A stretch of 64,000 nucleotides of DNA from Choristoneura fumiferana. Taxonomy: Eukaryota > Arthropoda > Insecta > Lepidoptera > Tortricidae. The notes below the pieces were generated by a model that saw only the letters and a program-made list of their open reading frames with translations, made no database searches and had not been told where the DNA came from. Both the position numbers and the translations under genes were made by a program. The number at the start of each line of letters is the position of its first letter. Position 1 is the first letter of the stretch. The stretch spans positions 659,635 to 723,634 of the forward strand of contig NC_133478.1 of assembly GCF_025370935.1 (NCBI RefSeq). The letters run 5' to 3'. This document shows, piece by piece, positions 53,834 to 63,990 of the stretch.

Positions 53834-54099
53834 GTAACTCTAATACTTAGGATTCAGTACAACCTCAGTTTGCAAAGGAGGGAATCCCTTTTTGGATTGA
53901 GGGATCCTTTTGCAAAATATTAAGCTTTGAAGTGATAAATTTTATTGTTAGAGCCAAGTGCCCTGAAAAACTGAAAAATAATCTTAATAATAGTATACAG
54001 GTTGGAAAAAATCTATGGCCCGTGGAGGGCAACTACCTAAATCCTTTAGTTCGCTAATTGTACTGAAAGGAATCATTCCTTTATTTTAAAAATGAAGCA
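53834..54099. other. No terminal AOX exon recognised
   Basis: Downstream of the orphan exon I see no sequence coding the expected short C-terminus. Contains 'gagggaatccctttttggat' and its near inverse 'gagggatccttttgc'. Confidence 0.4.
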
Positions 54100-54300
54100 A
54101 AACTGCATTTAAGGATCTTCTTAACTTCACAAACGTAAAGTACGCAAACGTACGCAAAAGTACGCGAACGGTGCGGAATCGCAGTGACGTGCCGTAAACA
54201 TCACGACTTTTGTTCGGTAAGGACCTCAAGTTTACGACACGTCACTGCGATTCCGTATTTTAAGAAGCGGTTTGGTCGCACCCTTAAAAGGAAAACTATA
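54100..54300. mobile_element. MITE, 'gtgcggaatcgcagtgacgt' family
   Basis: 'gcgaacggtgcggaatcgca' and 'gtgacgtgccgtaaac' on the left are inverted as 'gtttacgacacgtcac' and 'tgcgattccgtattttaag' on the right. The same family is at 55285-55405. Confidence 0.7.
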
Positions 54301-54942
54301 ACAGCTTAGAAGGCTTCACAATTTAACAAGTACCTATTATAGGTGATCAAAACTTTCAATTGAATATATTTTATTGTACGGCCAAGGACTTTAATACGGT
54401 ATTTGATAACTCCTGATTTTGCCATATCTTAATATTATTATGAAAATATAGATACACAGATAGTGTTTAGCGAAGAGAAAATTTAAATCGGTAGAAAATT
54501 GGATTTATAGTGTTTTTTTGAAAAATCTATATACCTCTCAAACGCTTTTCTCTATGCAGCAAGTATGGCGGTACTGGCGTGTGACGTTACATGCCAGTAT
54601 GTTTTTCTCCGTCTAATCTTGAATTTCAAACCTTAATAACTTTGTTATTTGTAAAGGTGGCTTGAAAATTGTTTTTCTATTCGATAACAGGCATTGTGTA
54701 GTTTAATTTTTATAAAACATATATAAAATAATCAAATACCGTATTCATGGGCCACCATGGAACCATTTCACAGTAAACGTCATAGTAACATCGCATTAAT
54801 AAATAATGAAAATCGTGATATCTTTTCCTTTGAAAAAGTTCCATGGTGGCTCATGATACTTGACCGTACGGAAGGCAGTTAAATGCGCTTGGCCCAACAC
54901 GCAATGAGGGCTAAAAGACAGGGGAAATATCGCTAGATGGCG

Positions 54943-55500
54943 TTAAGGAGCGGCCATACCGCTGCTTAAAAAACGGTGACGGTACGGAATCGCAGTGACG
55001 CATAGTATGCGCACAGTTTTTAACCCCCGGCGCAAAAAGAGGGGTGCTATAAGTTTGACCGCTATGTGGGTCTGTGTGTCTGTCTGTCTGTCTGTGGCAC
55101 CGTAGCTCTTAAACGGGCGGACCGATTTGAATGCGGTTTCTTTTATTTGAAATTAAGTTTTCTAGCGATGGTTCTTAGACATGTTTTATCAAAATCGGTT
55201 CAGTCGTTTTTCTGATATTGAATTTTGAAATGACAATATCGAGGGTTTCCAACTTTTTGTCGTATTTTGTTTTGCATGCTCTCCAGACCGCTGCTTAAAA
55301 TACGCAAACGGTGCGGAATCACAGTGACGTGCCGCAAACGTCTCGAGTTTTGTTCGCTAAAGTCCTGACGTTTACGGCACGTAATCCGTATTTTAAGCAG
55401 CGGTGTTGAGAGCGTGTGATGAAAACGATGCGCATACGATGCGTCACTGCGATTCCGTACCGTCACCGTTTTTTAAGCAGCGGCGTGGCCGCCCCTTTAA
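54943..55500. mobile_element. TTAA-bounded MITE, interrupted
   Basis: The left arm from TTAAGGAGCGGCC matches the inverse of the right arm ending GGCCGCCCCTTTAA for about 75 bases ('ttaaaaaacggtgacggtac', 'ggaatcgcagtgacgcat'). TTAA at both ends suggests a piggyBac-type MITE. It is interrupted by the repeat at 55020-55255 and holds a second MITE at 55285-55405. Confidence 0.75.
55020..55255 (-). repeat. Dispersed repeat, 'gcgtcgggggttaaaa' family, inserted in MITE
   Basis: Reverse copy from 'ttaacccccggcgcaaaaag' through 'gtctgtctgtctgtctg' and 'tagcgatggttcttagacat' to 'gagggtttccaactttttgt'. Confidence 0.75.
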
Positions 55501-55502
55501 GG

Positions 55503-55915
55503 TAGGCGTCCACTTAATAATAATAATAATAAATAATAATAAATCTTTATTTCGCATAAGTAAGAATTAGGTACAGACATGTTCATGCTAAGATGAAAAA
55601 AAAATGATAAATTAAAGGTAAAATACTAATGCGAAAAAGGAGTCCACTCAGCACAGGAGCACTAAAGGTGGCTCGATGCTGATATTACGTGGATCCAGGT
55701 TGGCATCCGATACAGAACTACGCGACACACCACACAGTTATCCGCATCGTACGCTTCGGACGTATCGGATTTGTTGCTTTGTATAGATATGTGCGTTGCT
55801 TACGATGCGGACAGGTGGACGCACTTATATGAGTTTCTATACAAAGAATACTACGATCCGTTGCGTGCGATGCGTCCGATGCGTACGATACCGACAAGTG
55901 GACGTTTACCTTTAG
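55503..55915. mobile_element. MITE, 'gtccacttgtcgg' family
   Basis: The left end 'aggtaggcgtccactta' and right end 'gacaagtggacgtttacctt' are inverted. Internal 'atccgcatcgtacgcttcgg' / 'gatgcgtccgatgcgtacga' blocks also pair. A LINE tail fragment ('taataaatctttatttcgca') lies near the left end. Confidence 0.6.
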
Positions 55916-56031
55916 TATCGCGAGGTATTTCTCACGTTGCGCGGTCTTGCTTGCAATTGGCTCATTTAGTTATTAGCCAATTGCAACTATTGCAAGCAAG
56001 ACCGTAACGTCAAAACACCTCACGATACTAA
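55912..56031. mobile_element. Palindromic MITE, 120 bp
   Basis: 'tagtatcgcgaggt' and 'gcggtcttgcttgcaattgg' on the left are inverted as 'ccaattgcaactattgcaag' and 'acctcacgatacta' on the right (with small gaps). Confidence 0.8.
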
Positions 56032-56071
56032 CACCATCTAGCGATATTCACCTGTCTTTTAGCCCTCATTG

Positions 56072-57464
56072 ACCGAATGTTTTATGGCTACTTTCACCTG
56101 TGACACTTTTTCACATCGTAATTTTAAAAACTTCTAAACAAGAGTCTTTTTTCAGACGGCCCGTACACCAGAGAAGCTGTACAGTTGCACACGGCAACAC
56201 AATACAACGATTTTATGTTTAATTGATTTAAGACTCTTTGCTCGGACAAGTAGGTATTTTTTGGTTTACAGTAGGTACCCGGCGGTAAAGATTGCACGTC
56301 GATCTTCAGAAAATGACAGTCAAGTCTATTCACGGTGATTTCTGAATACTGGCGACCGTCCATCAATCATCGTATTTAATAAGTGATGTTGTATATCAAA
56401 TAATATTGCACCTTTATGGATTTAATTTGTTTACGTCAAATTAATGACATGTAAACTTCGGATATCTATAGAGCTGTTGCAACTACTAGAAAATGGATAG
56501 TTCCCTCTTTTTCCTAAAGATTCCATCATACAATTTAAAGTTTTGGGGTGTTTCAAACAACTCTGTATTATATAATTTTAATCTAAATGCGTACGTACTC
56601 TAGTGCACCTGTACAACGACTGACAAACGTCACACAAGTAGTGTGTGACAACGCTCTACGAAGCCGAAATTAACCGAGTCTCTTTCCACAGACCGATGTG
56701 CAATCTTTATCTTTATTTAGATACCTGTGGTCTTACAATAAATGCTTTGAATCTTTGAATCTATGTGCCGGGTACTGTATTTTTGTTTGTATAAATACAA
56801 CATTTTTGACATTTGTATATATCATCAGTGACTAAGTACTTATATCTTTTTATTTTATTTTATTCATTGACATTTGATTTAACTAGGTAAATAATAACAG
56901 GTATTTCATTTTTGTTTGTATTGGCTTTATTTAACTGATTTTAAAAATTGCCATATATTTTTGTTGTTATTATTATTATTACCGTAAACTACTACTACTA
57001 CTACTTTGATAGATTTAAAATGAAGTAAGAAGGTAAGTAATTTATGAAGGTAGTTATTTCACTACAACAGATGGTCTAAAAAAAATAAGGACATGGACAT
57101 TGCCTTGAAACTGTTTTCAAAGTACCTAGCATTTACTTGTTTTTTTTATTTGAATCGTGTTTATATTGTAATTTTATATTTCTTGACGATCTTTTTGTGT
57201 ACCCCTTATATTTTAGACATGTCTAAAATATAATTTTGTAATTTCAATTAAGAAATAAATCCGTGTATCTATCTATCGACGTTACTATAGGATTATACTA
57301 TAGAATATTAGGATTAAGGACTCGCTTTGGTTATTGTAAAATGCTTTTTGTTTTTTGCTTGAAATAAACAGCTTATTTTTATACAACGAGAAAGCGTAGC
57401 CAGCATAGAACAGCAATCTGGTGATATTGATATTATATTTGTTGGGTTGGCTTGGCTTGTGTTT
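56072..57464. other. No gene recognised
   Basis: AT-rich with an (ATT)n / (CTA)n patch at 56962-57004. The ORF at 56124-56366 has no recognised domain. Confidence 0.35.
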
Positions 57465-58010
57465 AGGGTTTCGTAGCCAAAATGGCAAAAACGTAACCTT
57501 TATAGTTTCGCCATGTCTCTGTCTGTCCGTCTGCGGCTTTGCTCAGGGACTATCGATGCTAGAAAGCTGTAAGGTGTTTTTTAGAATACCTCCCCTAAAC
57601 GTAAAGTTTAAAGTTTTTTTTTCTTATCCAACCTTGTAGTGTGGAGTATGTAGGTCTTTTAAAACCATTAGGGGGTTGCTAAAACGATTTTTCGATTCAG
57701 TGATTTTTTTTTGCAAAATATTCAAATTTTCATTAAAATCGAGTCTCCCCCCTCTAAAATCTAAACAGGTGGGTGGAAAAATTTGAAAAAATTCAGGATA
57801 GTAGTAGGTATACTTACATAGAAAACTTTATCGGTTAAGTTTTTTTGAGAATTATTAGTAGTTAGTATAGCAGCTTAAGGTATAAATTTAAAATATACCT
57901 ATACTTGGAATATTCCGTACAAAATACAAAATCCTTAGAATAATACCTATTACTTATTTTTTTCGTAATGGCTACGGAACCCTATTTTGGGCGTGTCTTG
58001 GCCGGTTTTA
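57465..58010 (+). repeat. Dispersed repeat, 'gtagccaaaatggcaaaaac' family
   Basis: Starts 'gtttcgtagccaaaatggca' and 'tctctgtctgtccgtctgcg', ends 'ggctacggaaccctattttg' and 'gcgtgtcttggccggtttt'. A related fragment is at 11895-12060. Confidence 0.6.
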
Positions 58011-58689
58011 TGTTTAGAATAAGTAAGTTAGTTTTAGTTCTGTTTTTCTTTGTTTTGCAATGACGTCTTTGTTATTATATTGTATTTATGGTGTATTAAT
58101 AAGTAATTTTATTTCCGAATTATTAGAAATAAAACATATTATTGGAAATAATTTGTATGCGATTATTATTATTATTACCTACTAGACTATCCGTGGCGCC
58201 ACACGCGCGATGCACGCGCGCGTAAATAATCCATTAGATCTGGCAGTTGAATTCAAGTACGAGTACTAACTCATTCTTTTATTCCATGGTAGCTACCTAC
58301 TGTGTACTAATAGTAGATTGTACAACAAGAGCATATAACGAGCCATTTTACCCAAAGCGATCACATAGCCAGGATAGACACGTCGATGGGAAAATGAGTT
58401 TAATGCTCGAGTTAACACTGCTTTTCACTTAGATTTCAAGGAAATTAAATAGCAACATTGGAAACAATTGTTCACTTTCTATGTATTATTATATAGTTGT
58501 ATTTTTTAGTTTTATTGTTTTATTTTGATTGATTTTTAGTTTTAATATAAATTATTAAAAAAAAATGTAGAAACTTTTTTAATGAACTAAAACAATTTCT
58601 TTGCTTAAATTAATCCATACTAATATTATTAATGCGAAAGTGTCTGTGTGTGTTTGTATGTTTGTCCGTCTTTCACGTCGAAACGGAAC
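58011..58689. other. Repeat fragments, no gene
   Basis: 'tagactatccgtggcgccac' (58182) and 'gtttgtatgtttgtccgtct' (58651) belong to the 39700 repeat family. The rest is AT-rich. Confidence 0.45.
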
Positions 58690-59140
58690 GTGATTTTTAG
58701 CATAGAGCTAGTCACATAACACGACACTTGTCACTCCTGTGGGTCCTGCCGGGGAGGAGGCGAGGGTGGCATAGTTTCTGGGCAAGCCCGTGTTGCCATA
58801 AAGTCGTTGTCCCAGGCGTAGTAGCATCCGCGGAGAGGTCACTTCGCCCGCCTGCCTCGGGTGGGAAACAACACGGAGAGTGGCAGTTACCGGATATAAG
58901 TTCGCACAAATAGGCGTAAGTGCCAACGCCAAGGGTCACTCTCGACAGTAGGAGGACGACTGGTTTCACATGCTAAAGGAAAAGCGCACGAGGCGTCTCG
59001 AGCAGGCCATCAACCCCCGACCACCTGGGGGGAGTACACTTGTCGCGTGTGCGGCCGGGGGATCCTGTCCCGAATCGGCCTATTTAGTCACGAGCGCAAG
59101 TGTCGTCGCGATGCTACTTAGATCATCTGCAAAAGATGTC
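58690..59140 (+). mobile_element. LINE 3' remnant with zinc-finger tail
   Basis: Near 59040-59110 a plus frame reads VCGRGILSRIGLFSHERKC, a C2H2 finger like the LINE tail at 6021-6230. Upstream is GC-rich and coding-like but frame-broken. Confidence 0.55.
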
Positions 59141-59929
59141 AAGGCCAATTATTATTATTATTATTTTCGAAGGATTGGTTTTTCTCAGCTCTAGGCTGGT
59201 ATTAACTACATTTACGGGTTATCCACCAAGTAAATGTAGCAAGAGTTGTAGAATAAATATTTTTTAAGAAGATTGCTGAGGGCTATTTTCAGGGTCTAGT
59301 TGCATGAACTTTCTCACTATTCTGCATGTATTAAGTATTGCGGCTTTTTGTAAAATTGTGTAAACGTGTGATTTTATTTCAATAATTTTAAGCTATGGTG
59401 TAGGTGGTTTGGGATGACGCCTGTTGTAGATAGGACTATTGGAACTACGTACACTTTCTCCTGTCTCCATAGTCTAGCAACTTCGTCTTTTAGGTCTTAT
59501 TATTATTATTATTATTAGTCACATAAGGGCCCAAGAGTGACAACAGCGCGACAACCGAATTCCACGCGGGCGAAGCGGCGCGGCGGACAAAAGCTAGTTA
59601 AATTTCATGTGTTTCCATTTAAATTCAATTGAATTTAAAATTGGTTTATTTTGTTGCTGTGTGGATCTGAATAGATTCACGGTCTCCAGTGTACGGGCCA
59701 TCTCCATCTAAAAGAAAACTAGTTAAAAGTTGTTCAATTTCATAACTTGATTTTAATTCTTCTTCTTCTTTGTCGTGTCGCTCTTGGCAGAGCGGTCGTG
59801 GTCACACTGAGGCGTCCGCGTCGGTGGTAGAGGCGACACGATCTCCGGACGATCTCCCGCCATACCTTCTGTTGGCAGACTGTATGGCACAGTCAGATAC
59901 GCCGTAACGCACACGCACAGTCAGATAAG
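59141..59929. other. Repeat debris, no gene
   Basis: (ATT)n tracts at 59150-59165 and 59497-59516. 'acgcgggcgaagcggcg' at 59564 belongs to the 39700 family. A LINE-like tail 'gtcgctcttggcagagcggt' lies at 59777-59900. Confidence 0.45.
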
Positions 59930-60110
59930 ACATTCAACAGTCGGGACCCATTTAAATCGTGACGCTCAAAAAAGCTTAACTAATGGGTCCGACCACGTCC
60001 CGACTGTTGAACTTTAAGTTAGCTACTTAACAAAGTTCTAGCCCACTAGACTTGTTTTCTCTTTTTAGTCTTTTTTAAGGCAGTCGGGTTTTTTGATCTT
60101 TTTTTTAATT
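59930..60110 (+). repeat. Half copy of the 28981 palindromic MITE
   Basis: 'cagtcgggacccatttaaat', 'gttagctacttaacaaagtt', 'ctagcccactagacttgttt', 'aaggcagtcgggttttttga'. It corresponds to the centre and right arm of 28981-29226. Confidence 0.7.
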
Positions 60111-60394
60111 ATTGGTTATTATTTATTAATATATTTCTCTTAAAACTGAAACCTCTTTTTAAAGCAGCAGTACCAAGTCTAATCACATTGATTTTGGAGC
60201 TTATACACAGTTATTAATTTCAAAGTTGTTTTATTCAGTGTATGTACAAAAATAAGTCAGATGAATTTAAAATCCGAGTATTTTGTTGCTGTGTGCAACT
60301 GGATAGCTTCTCTAGTATACGGCCCATCTGAAAAAAATAAATAAATTTGGCTACAGATTTTGTTACAGTAACAACATTAACCACCCACCACCAC

Positions 60395-60600
60395 CGTTGG
60401 GAGAAAAAGTCCTCGAGTCGCGACCACGAACCGGAAGACGAAGCGTTGGCAGGCCTCCCACCAGGTGGACTGACGACATCGTGAGAGTAGCGGAAACCGG
60501 TGGATGCAAGTGGCGAGTTGTCGTTCATTGTGGCGTTCTAAGGGGAGGCCTTTATCTAGCAGTGACGTCTTCGAGCTGATGATGATGATGATGATGAACA
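60395..60600 (+). mobile_element. RTE-like LINE 3' end with (GAT)n
   Basis: The plus frame gives EKVLESRPRTGRRSVGRPPT, RWTDDIVRVAETGGCKW, then 'aggcctttatctagcagtga' and (GAT)n at 60578-60597. Close relative of 39465-39580. Confidence 0.8.
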
Positions 60601-60780
60601 ACACAACCATTACTGTTTGCGTGGCATCCTGGCATCCACTGCATAAATACAATATCGCAACTGTGACAAAACACGACGAGGAATAACGCAACTAACTAAC
60701 GACACTGGAAAACCCGCAGCTAATTTGCCCAATCAATCATTAGTTGGAGCTATAGCTAATTTTTTAGATCCTTTGCTAAC

Positions 60781-60817
60781 ATACACACACACACACACAC
60801 AACACACACACACACAC

Positions 60818-60849
<32 letters not shown>
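60781..60849. repeat. (CA)n microsatellite
   Basis: An AC run broken by 'aac' at three places. ORFs rich in TH or VC codons here are artefacts. Confidence 0.95.
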
Positions 60850-60853
<4 letters not shown>

Positions 60854-61093
60854 TCACGCCTGTATTCCCAAATGGGTAGGCAGAGCACACGGAACGTCTC
60901 CACTTCGGAGCAATTTTAGGTTTAGTTTGACAAAAAAAAAGGTACAATAGTGACAGGTTGCTAGCCTGTCGCCTACGGTATACCTTAACCTATATCCTCA
61001 GGCGCCTCTTAGGGCATCCACGGAAGTAACGGGAGGTATAATTCTAACCGACACCGACTGGTGCTAGCAAGGCTAAGATAAACAAACATTATG
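60850..61093 (-). repeat. Repeat following (CA)n
   Basis: 'aaacatcacgcctgtattcc' and 'aaatgggtaggcagagcaca' are the reverse of 43076-43130. 'ggcgcctcttagggcatcc' continues the same family. Confidence 0.6.
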
Positions 61094-61178
61094 GGTATGT
61101 GTGTGTGTGTGTGTGTGTGTGTTGTGCGTGTGCATGCGTGCGTGTGTGCGTGTGCGTGCGTGCGTGCGCGCGCGCGCG

Positions 61179-61212
<34 letters not shown>
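61094..61212. repeat. (TG)n / (CG)n microsatellite
   Basis: TG run with a central 'gcgtgcgtgcgcgcgcgcg' part. The TG strand here is complementary to the CA strand 250 bases to the left. Confidence 0.95.
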
Positions 61213-61216
<4 letters not shown>

Positions 61217-61728
61217 GGTCCATTTTTATTTTGTTGTAGTTTTTTTCCAATTTGAGTTTCTCATTTTATACTACATTTTGTGTAACTCAATGGAAAAATT
61301 TGAAGGACAGTGTAAATTGGGCTTATCATAGTCAGAATAAGCAACTTTACCAATTCACCAAATTGCATTGAAATCTAAGAAATGAAAGATATCGACGAGA
61401 AAATAAAAATTGGCCCTAAATAACACATAGGCTACTTTTCATCCCACGGGATAGGGCTAAAATCTAGAAAAAACCGCTGGGCTTAGAGTGATGAAATTTG
61501 GTATGTTGGTAGCTGCATGTTTGGAATAACACATAGGTTACTTTTTATCCCGATGTTCTCACGGGATAGGGATAAAATCTTGAAATTTGAACCGCTGGTT
61601 TAGAGTCTTGAAAATTTTAACAGTTGTTCTTAACACAACCCCAATAAAGACCACGATATAAATTTTAGGAATTCCCAGTACCAGATCGAATAGTTTACGC
61701 GTGCGGAGCCGCGGGTTATTTGATAACT
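61213..61728 (-). repeat. Dispersed repeat, 'cccgcggctccgcacgcg' family
   Basis: 61415-61720 carries 'aacacataggctacttttca', 'gggatagggataaaatcttg', 'acgcgtgcggagccgcgggt', in part duplicated in tandem. It occupies the region where the AOX terminal exon would be expected. Confidence 0.55.
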
Positions 61729-61745
61729 TTATAAAATGGAATTAC

Positions 61746-61859
61746 CGATCTGGAACCACTTGTCGGCGGGCAAGCCGGCGTCGAGCCTGGCGGCGACAAT
61801 GGCTTCACGCATAGCGAAGGGAACCGCCACCGACATGCAGAGAGGGGGCTCGCCGATTG
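61746..61859 (-). CDS. AOX: Aldehyde oxidase, exon with catalytic Glu (right gene)
   Basis: A 114-base exon with acceptor AG at 61861-61860 and donor-like GTAATT at 61745. It encodes IGEPPLCMSVAVPFAMREAI, then VAARLDAGLPADKWFQIG. GEPP contains the glutamate that acts as general base at the molybdenum centre in XDH/AOX enzymes. If the donor is used, one more short exon should code the C-terminus; I did not find it to the left. If not used, the protein would end after four more codons (..NSIL, TAA at 61731-61729), truncating the usual tail. Twin of the orphan exon at 53720. Confidence 0.9.
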
Positions 61860-62227
61860 CTGGAAACAGTTTAAAACGTCAAATATAGCATAAATAAAAC
61901 TTTGAAAAACTAAAAAGCACGCTTTGATGGTAGCTATGTATCTAACTGCTCCATTATTAGACCATGGAAACTGCTTTTGGTTAAAATATACCCTTACATC
62001 ATTCTAACAATCTCAAAGATGGCTAGGTGACGTCGTTCTGTTTTGGAGTACCATAGTGTCAAGCTCCCAACTCCATCATCACAGCTCGATGGTACTATGC
62101 ACAATTCAAGTTTAATATCAATACAAAAAAAGAAGTAGATGGAAATCAACTTCAAGAATTCCGTTACATACATAAGCGTGTTAACAAAATTGACAAGACT
62201 TTTAAAATAATAAATTATTTTTCTTAC

Positions 62228-62417
62228 ATTTTGCTCCAAAGAAGCGCGGCTCAGAGTATGACTTGTTCCTGAAGTAGACGCGGAAGTCCTGTGGATGTCC
62301 CTCGCCTGCGGCACGTGTAGTCCCAAGTGCGATCCGTCAGCAGCTTGCCAGTCTCTCGGTCATAGACTGATTCCTCGCACGTCCAGTAACCCAGTCCCAT
62401 GATAAAAGCCCTTCAAC
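62228..62417 (-). CDS. AOX: Aldehyde oxidase exon with three 1-base deletions (right gene)
   Basis: Bounded by AG (62419-62418) and donor GTAAGA at 62227. Across the frames it encodes MGLGYWTCEESVYDRETGKL, then TDRTWDY, VPQARDI, QDFRVYFRNKSYSEPRFFG, all expected in the molybdenum-cofactor domain. The reading shifts frame three times: just after the start (VEG-), near 62325-62310 (after TWDY) and near 62290 (before QDF). The exon is 190 bases; 193 would restore the phase required by both neighbours, so exactly three bases are missing. Either the gene is decaying or the assembly has single-base errors. Confidence 0.85.
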
Positions 62418-62505
62418 CTAAAAAAAATCAAACATTAGTTTGGTTCACACCCAGCGGGAATAAGATACAGAGATGCCTTAATAAATTTACAGGATGATCA
62501 CTTAC

Positions 62506-63269
62506 TTGACCAATATCAATCTCAGGACTGACACTTAGTCCCGCATCCTCAAGCAAGTCCACTCGCACCACCTCCCACTCGCCAGTCAACACGTCCACCT
62601 CTACTTCAGCCAGCGTCACACCGAACACGTCTGCTCTCTGCATATCAGCCAGTGATACAAAACCATGCGCTTGCAGGTCTATACTAGCATTAAATGCTGC
62701 TTTGATTAGCACCTCCCACGTTGCATCAGTCATTGTTGCTCTTATAGGTGCCAACCGTAACAATAGTTCTTCACAGGCACGTTGGACACCAATGCCAATA
62801 TTGATTGATGTCAAACTACCTCCAGATATGAAACCATTGGGGTTAATTATCGTATTATTTCCCTTAATTTGAATTTTGTCCATTGATATTCCTAGCAAAA
62901 AAGCTGCAATTTGAATTGCTTTAGTATTCAAACCTTGCCCCATGTCGATTCCGCCATGTGTTATGGTTACGCTACCATCATCATGGTAAACTGACAAGGT
63001 GACGTCAAAATATTGCGATCCAATAGGAGTCCATCGTAGTAAAGAAAACCTTAAACCACGTTTCTTCCACCTGTTCTGTGCATTGTATTTGTCCACGGCT
63101 GCTCTCCTGTCTGCGTATTGGGCGTCGGTCTTCACTCTTTCCACCATTTCCCTCAGCTCAGTATAAGCTGGATCTAGATTGCGTAATCTTACTTCTAGTG
63201 GATCTAGAGACAATTCGTATGCAATACGCTCCATTATAAATTCTACAGCATCGATGACTTCAAGAGTTC
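62506..63269 (-). CDS. AOX: Aldehyde oxidase large molybdenum-domain exon (right gene)
   Basis: 764 bases, open throughout, acceptor AG at 63271-63270, donor GTAAGT at 62505. It encodes the core of the molybdopterin-binding domain: TLEVIDAVEFIMERIAYEL, WTPIGSQYFDVTLSVYHDDG, THGGIDMGQGLNTK (cofactor loop), KGNNTIINPNGFISGGSLTS, GVQRACEELLLRLAPI, and ADVFGVTLAEVEVDVLTGEW with SPEIDIGQ at the end. The first two bases complete a Gly codon split with the exon to the right. Homologues bind the molybdopterin cytosine or guanine-type cofactor and hydroxylate aldehydes. The gene lies on the same strand as the left AOX. Confidence 0.95.
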
Positions 63270-63345
63270 CTGTAAAGAACAAGATAGCATTAAAATTTGC
63301 GTTTAAAATTAATCGCTTCTGTGACTTTATAAGTTAATTACTTAC

Positions 63346-63541
63346 CAGGAGACCGACACCATGTATTGCTCGCAGTGTCTGTGGTCACAGTGAAAACCTT
63401 GAAGTTCCATCGAGCCTTTTCATAACAGTTGTTGTAGGCGTCCAAAGTAAACAAGGAGAATGGTTCATCAACTACATAGCCATTGTCCATGTACACATTC
63501 TCGTTACAATATTGCACTCTTCCAGTAGCGTCAACGGCTAC
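63346..63541 (-). CDS. AOX: Aldehyde oxidase exon (right gene)
   Basis: 196 bases, acceptor AG at 63543-63542, donor GTAAGT at 63345. It encodes VAVDATGRVQYCNENVYMDN, EPFSLFTLDAYNNC, FKVFTVTTDTASNTWCRSPG. The WCRSPG end sits where the family has its substrate-channel arginine before the G that starts the next exon. It is in frame with both neighbours. Confidence 0.93.
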
Positions 63542-63990
63542 CTAAAAAGTATGTATAATAAAGTGTTAATTTACATTACATTCATGTCTATGTTCTTCTT
63601 TTTTTGTATAGCTCATTCACTAAAATAAGACGGGTAGCTTTGTTGTCACTCTCACTCACCATCTCAATTACATTTTCAATTTTTTCGGCCAAACGGTAAA
63701 AGATGATGAAAGAAAGAGATGGTAAATGCCAACCAAAATAAACTGGTTTTGCCCAAACTTGCATTTCCAAGTTTGGTGAGCTCCAGCAGGAAGCTGGAGT
63801 TTCGGTTTAGTATAGCAAAGTAAGTAAATAAAATAGATACTAACATAGACTTTAAAAAAAAACTTTAGTATAATATTTTCAATCCACTGCAAAGAAATAA
63901 AAGGCTTTTTTATTTTATTTTATTTATAGCATTTGGTAGAAAACCTGCCGTAACTAAAACCGAGGATTGGAGAAGGCTCAGGTAATTTAC
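63542..63990 (-). other. Intron of right AOX gene
   Basis: 449 bases between donor GTAAAT (63990) and acceptor AG (63543-63542). Minus ORFs in it (63588-63892) are intronic. A short inverted pair 'gcaagtttgg' region with 'ctccagc/gctggag' lies at 63768-63800. Confidence 0.75.

Larger units (their letters stand above)
54902..56071. mobile_element. Nested MITE stack (outer element)
   Basis: The outer inverted ends 'caatgagggctaaaagacag' (54902) and 'ctgtcttttagccctcattg' (56052-56071) continue inward to 'cgctagatgg'. The inside is filled by at least four other elements: 54943-55500, 55020-55255, 55503-55915 and 55912-56031. Confidence 0.75.

Noticed and set aside
60725..61331. ORFs rich in Thr-His or Val-Cys repeats
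   Set aside because: They are translations of the (CA)n and (TG)n microsatellites.
63588..63892. Minus-strand ORFs next to AOX exons
   Set aside because: They lie wholly in the intron between 63541 and 63991 and have no AOX similarity.
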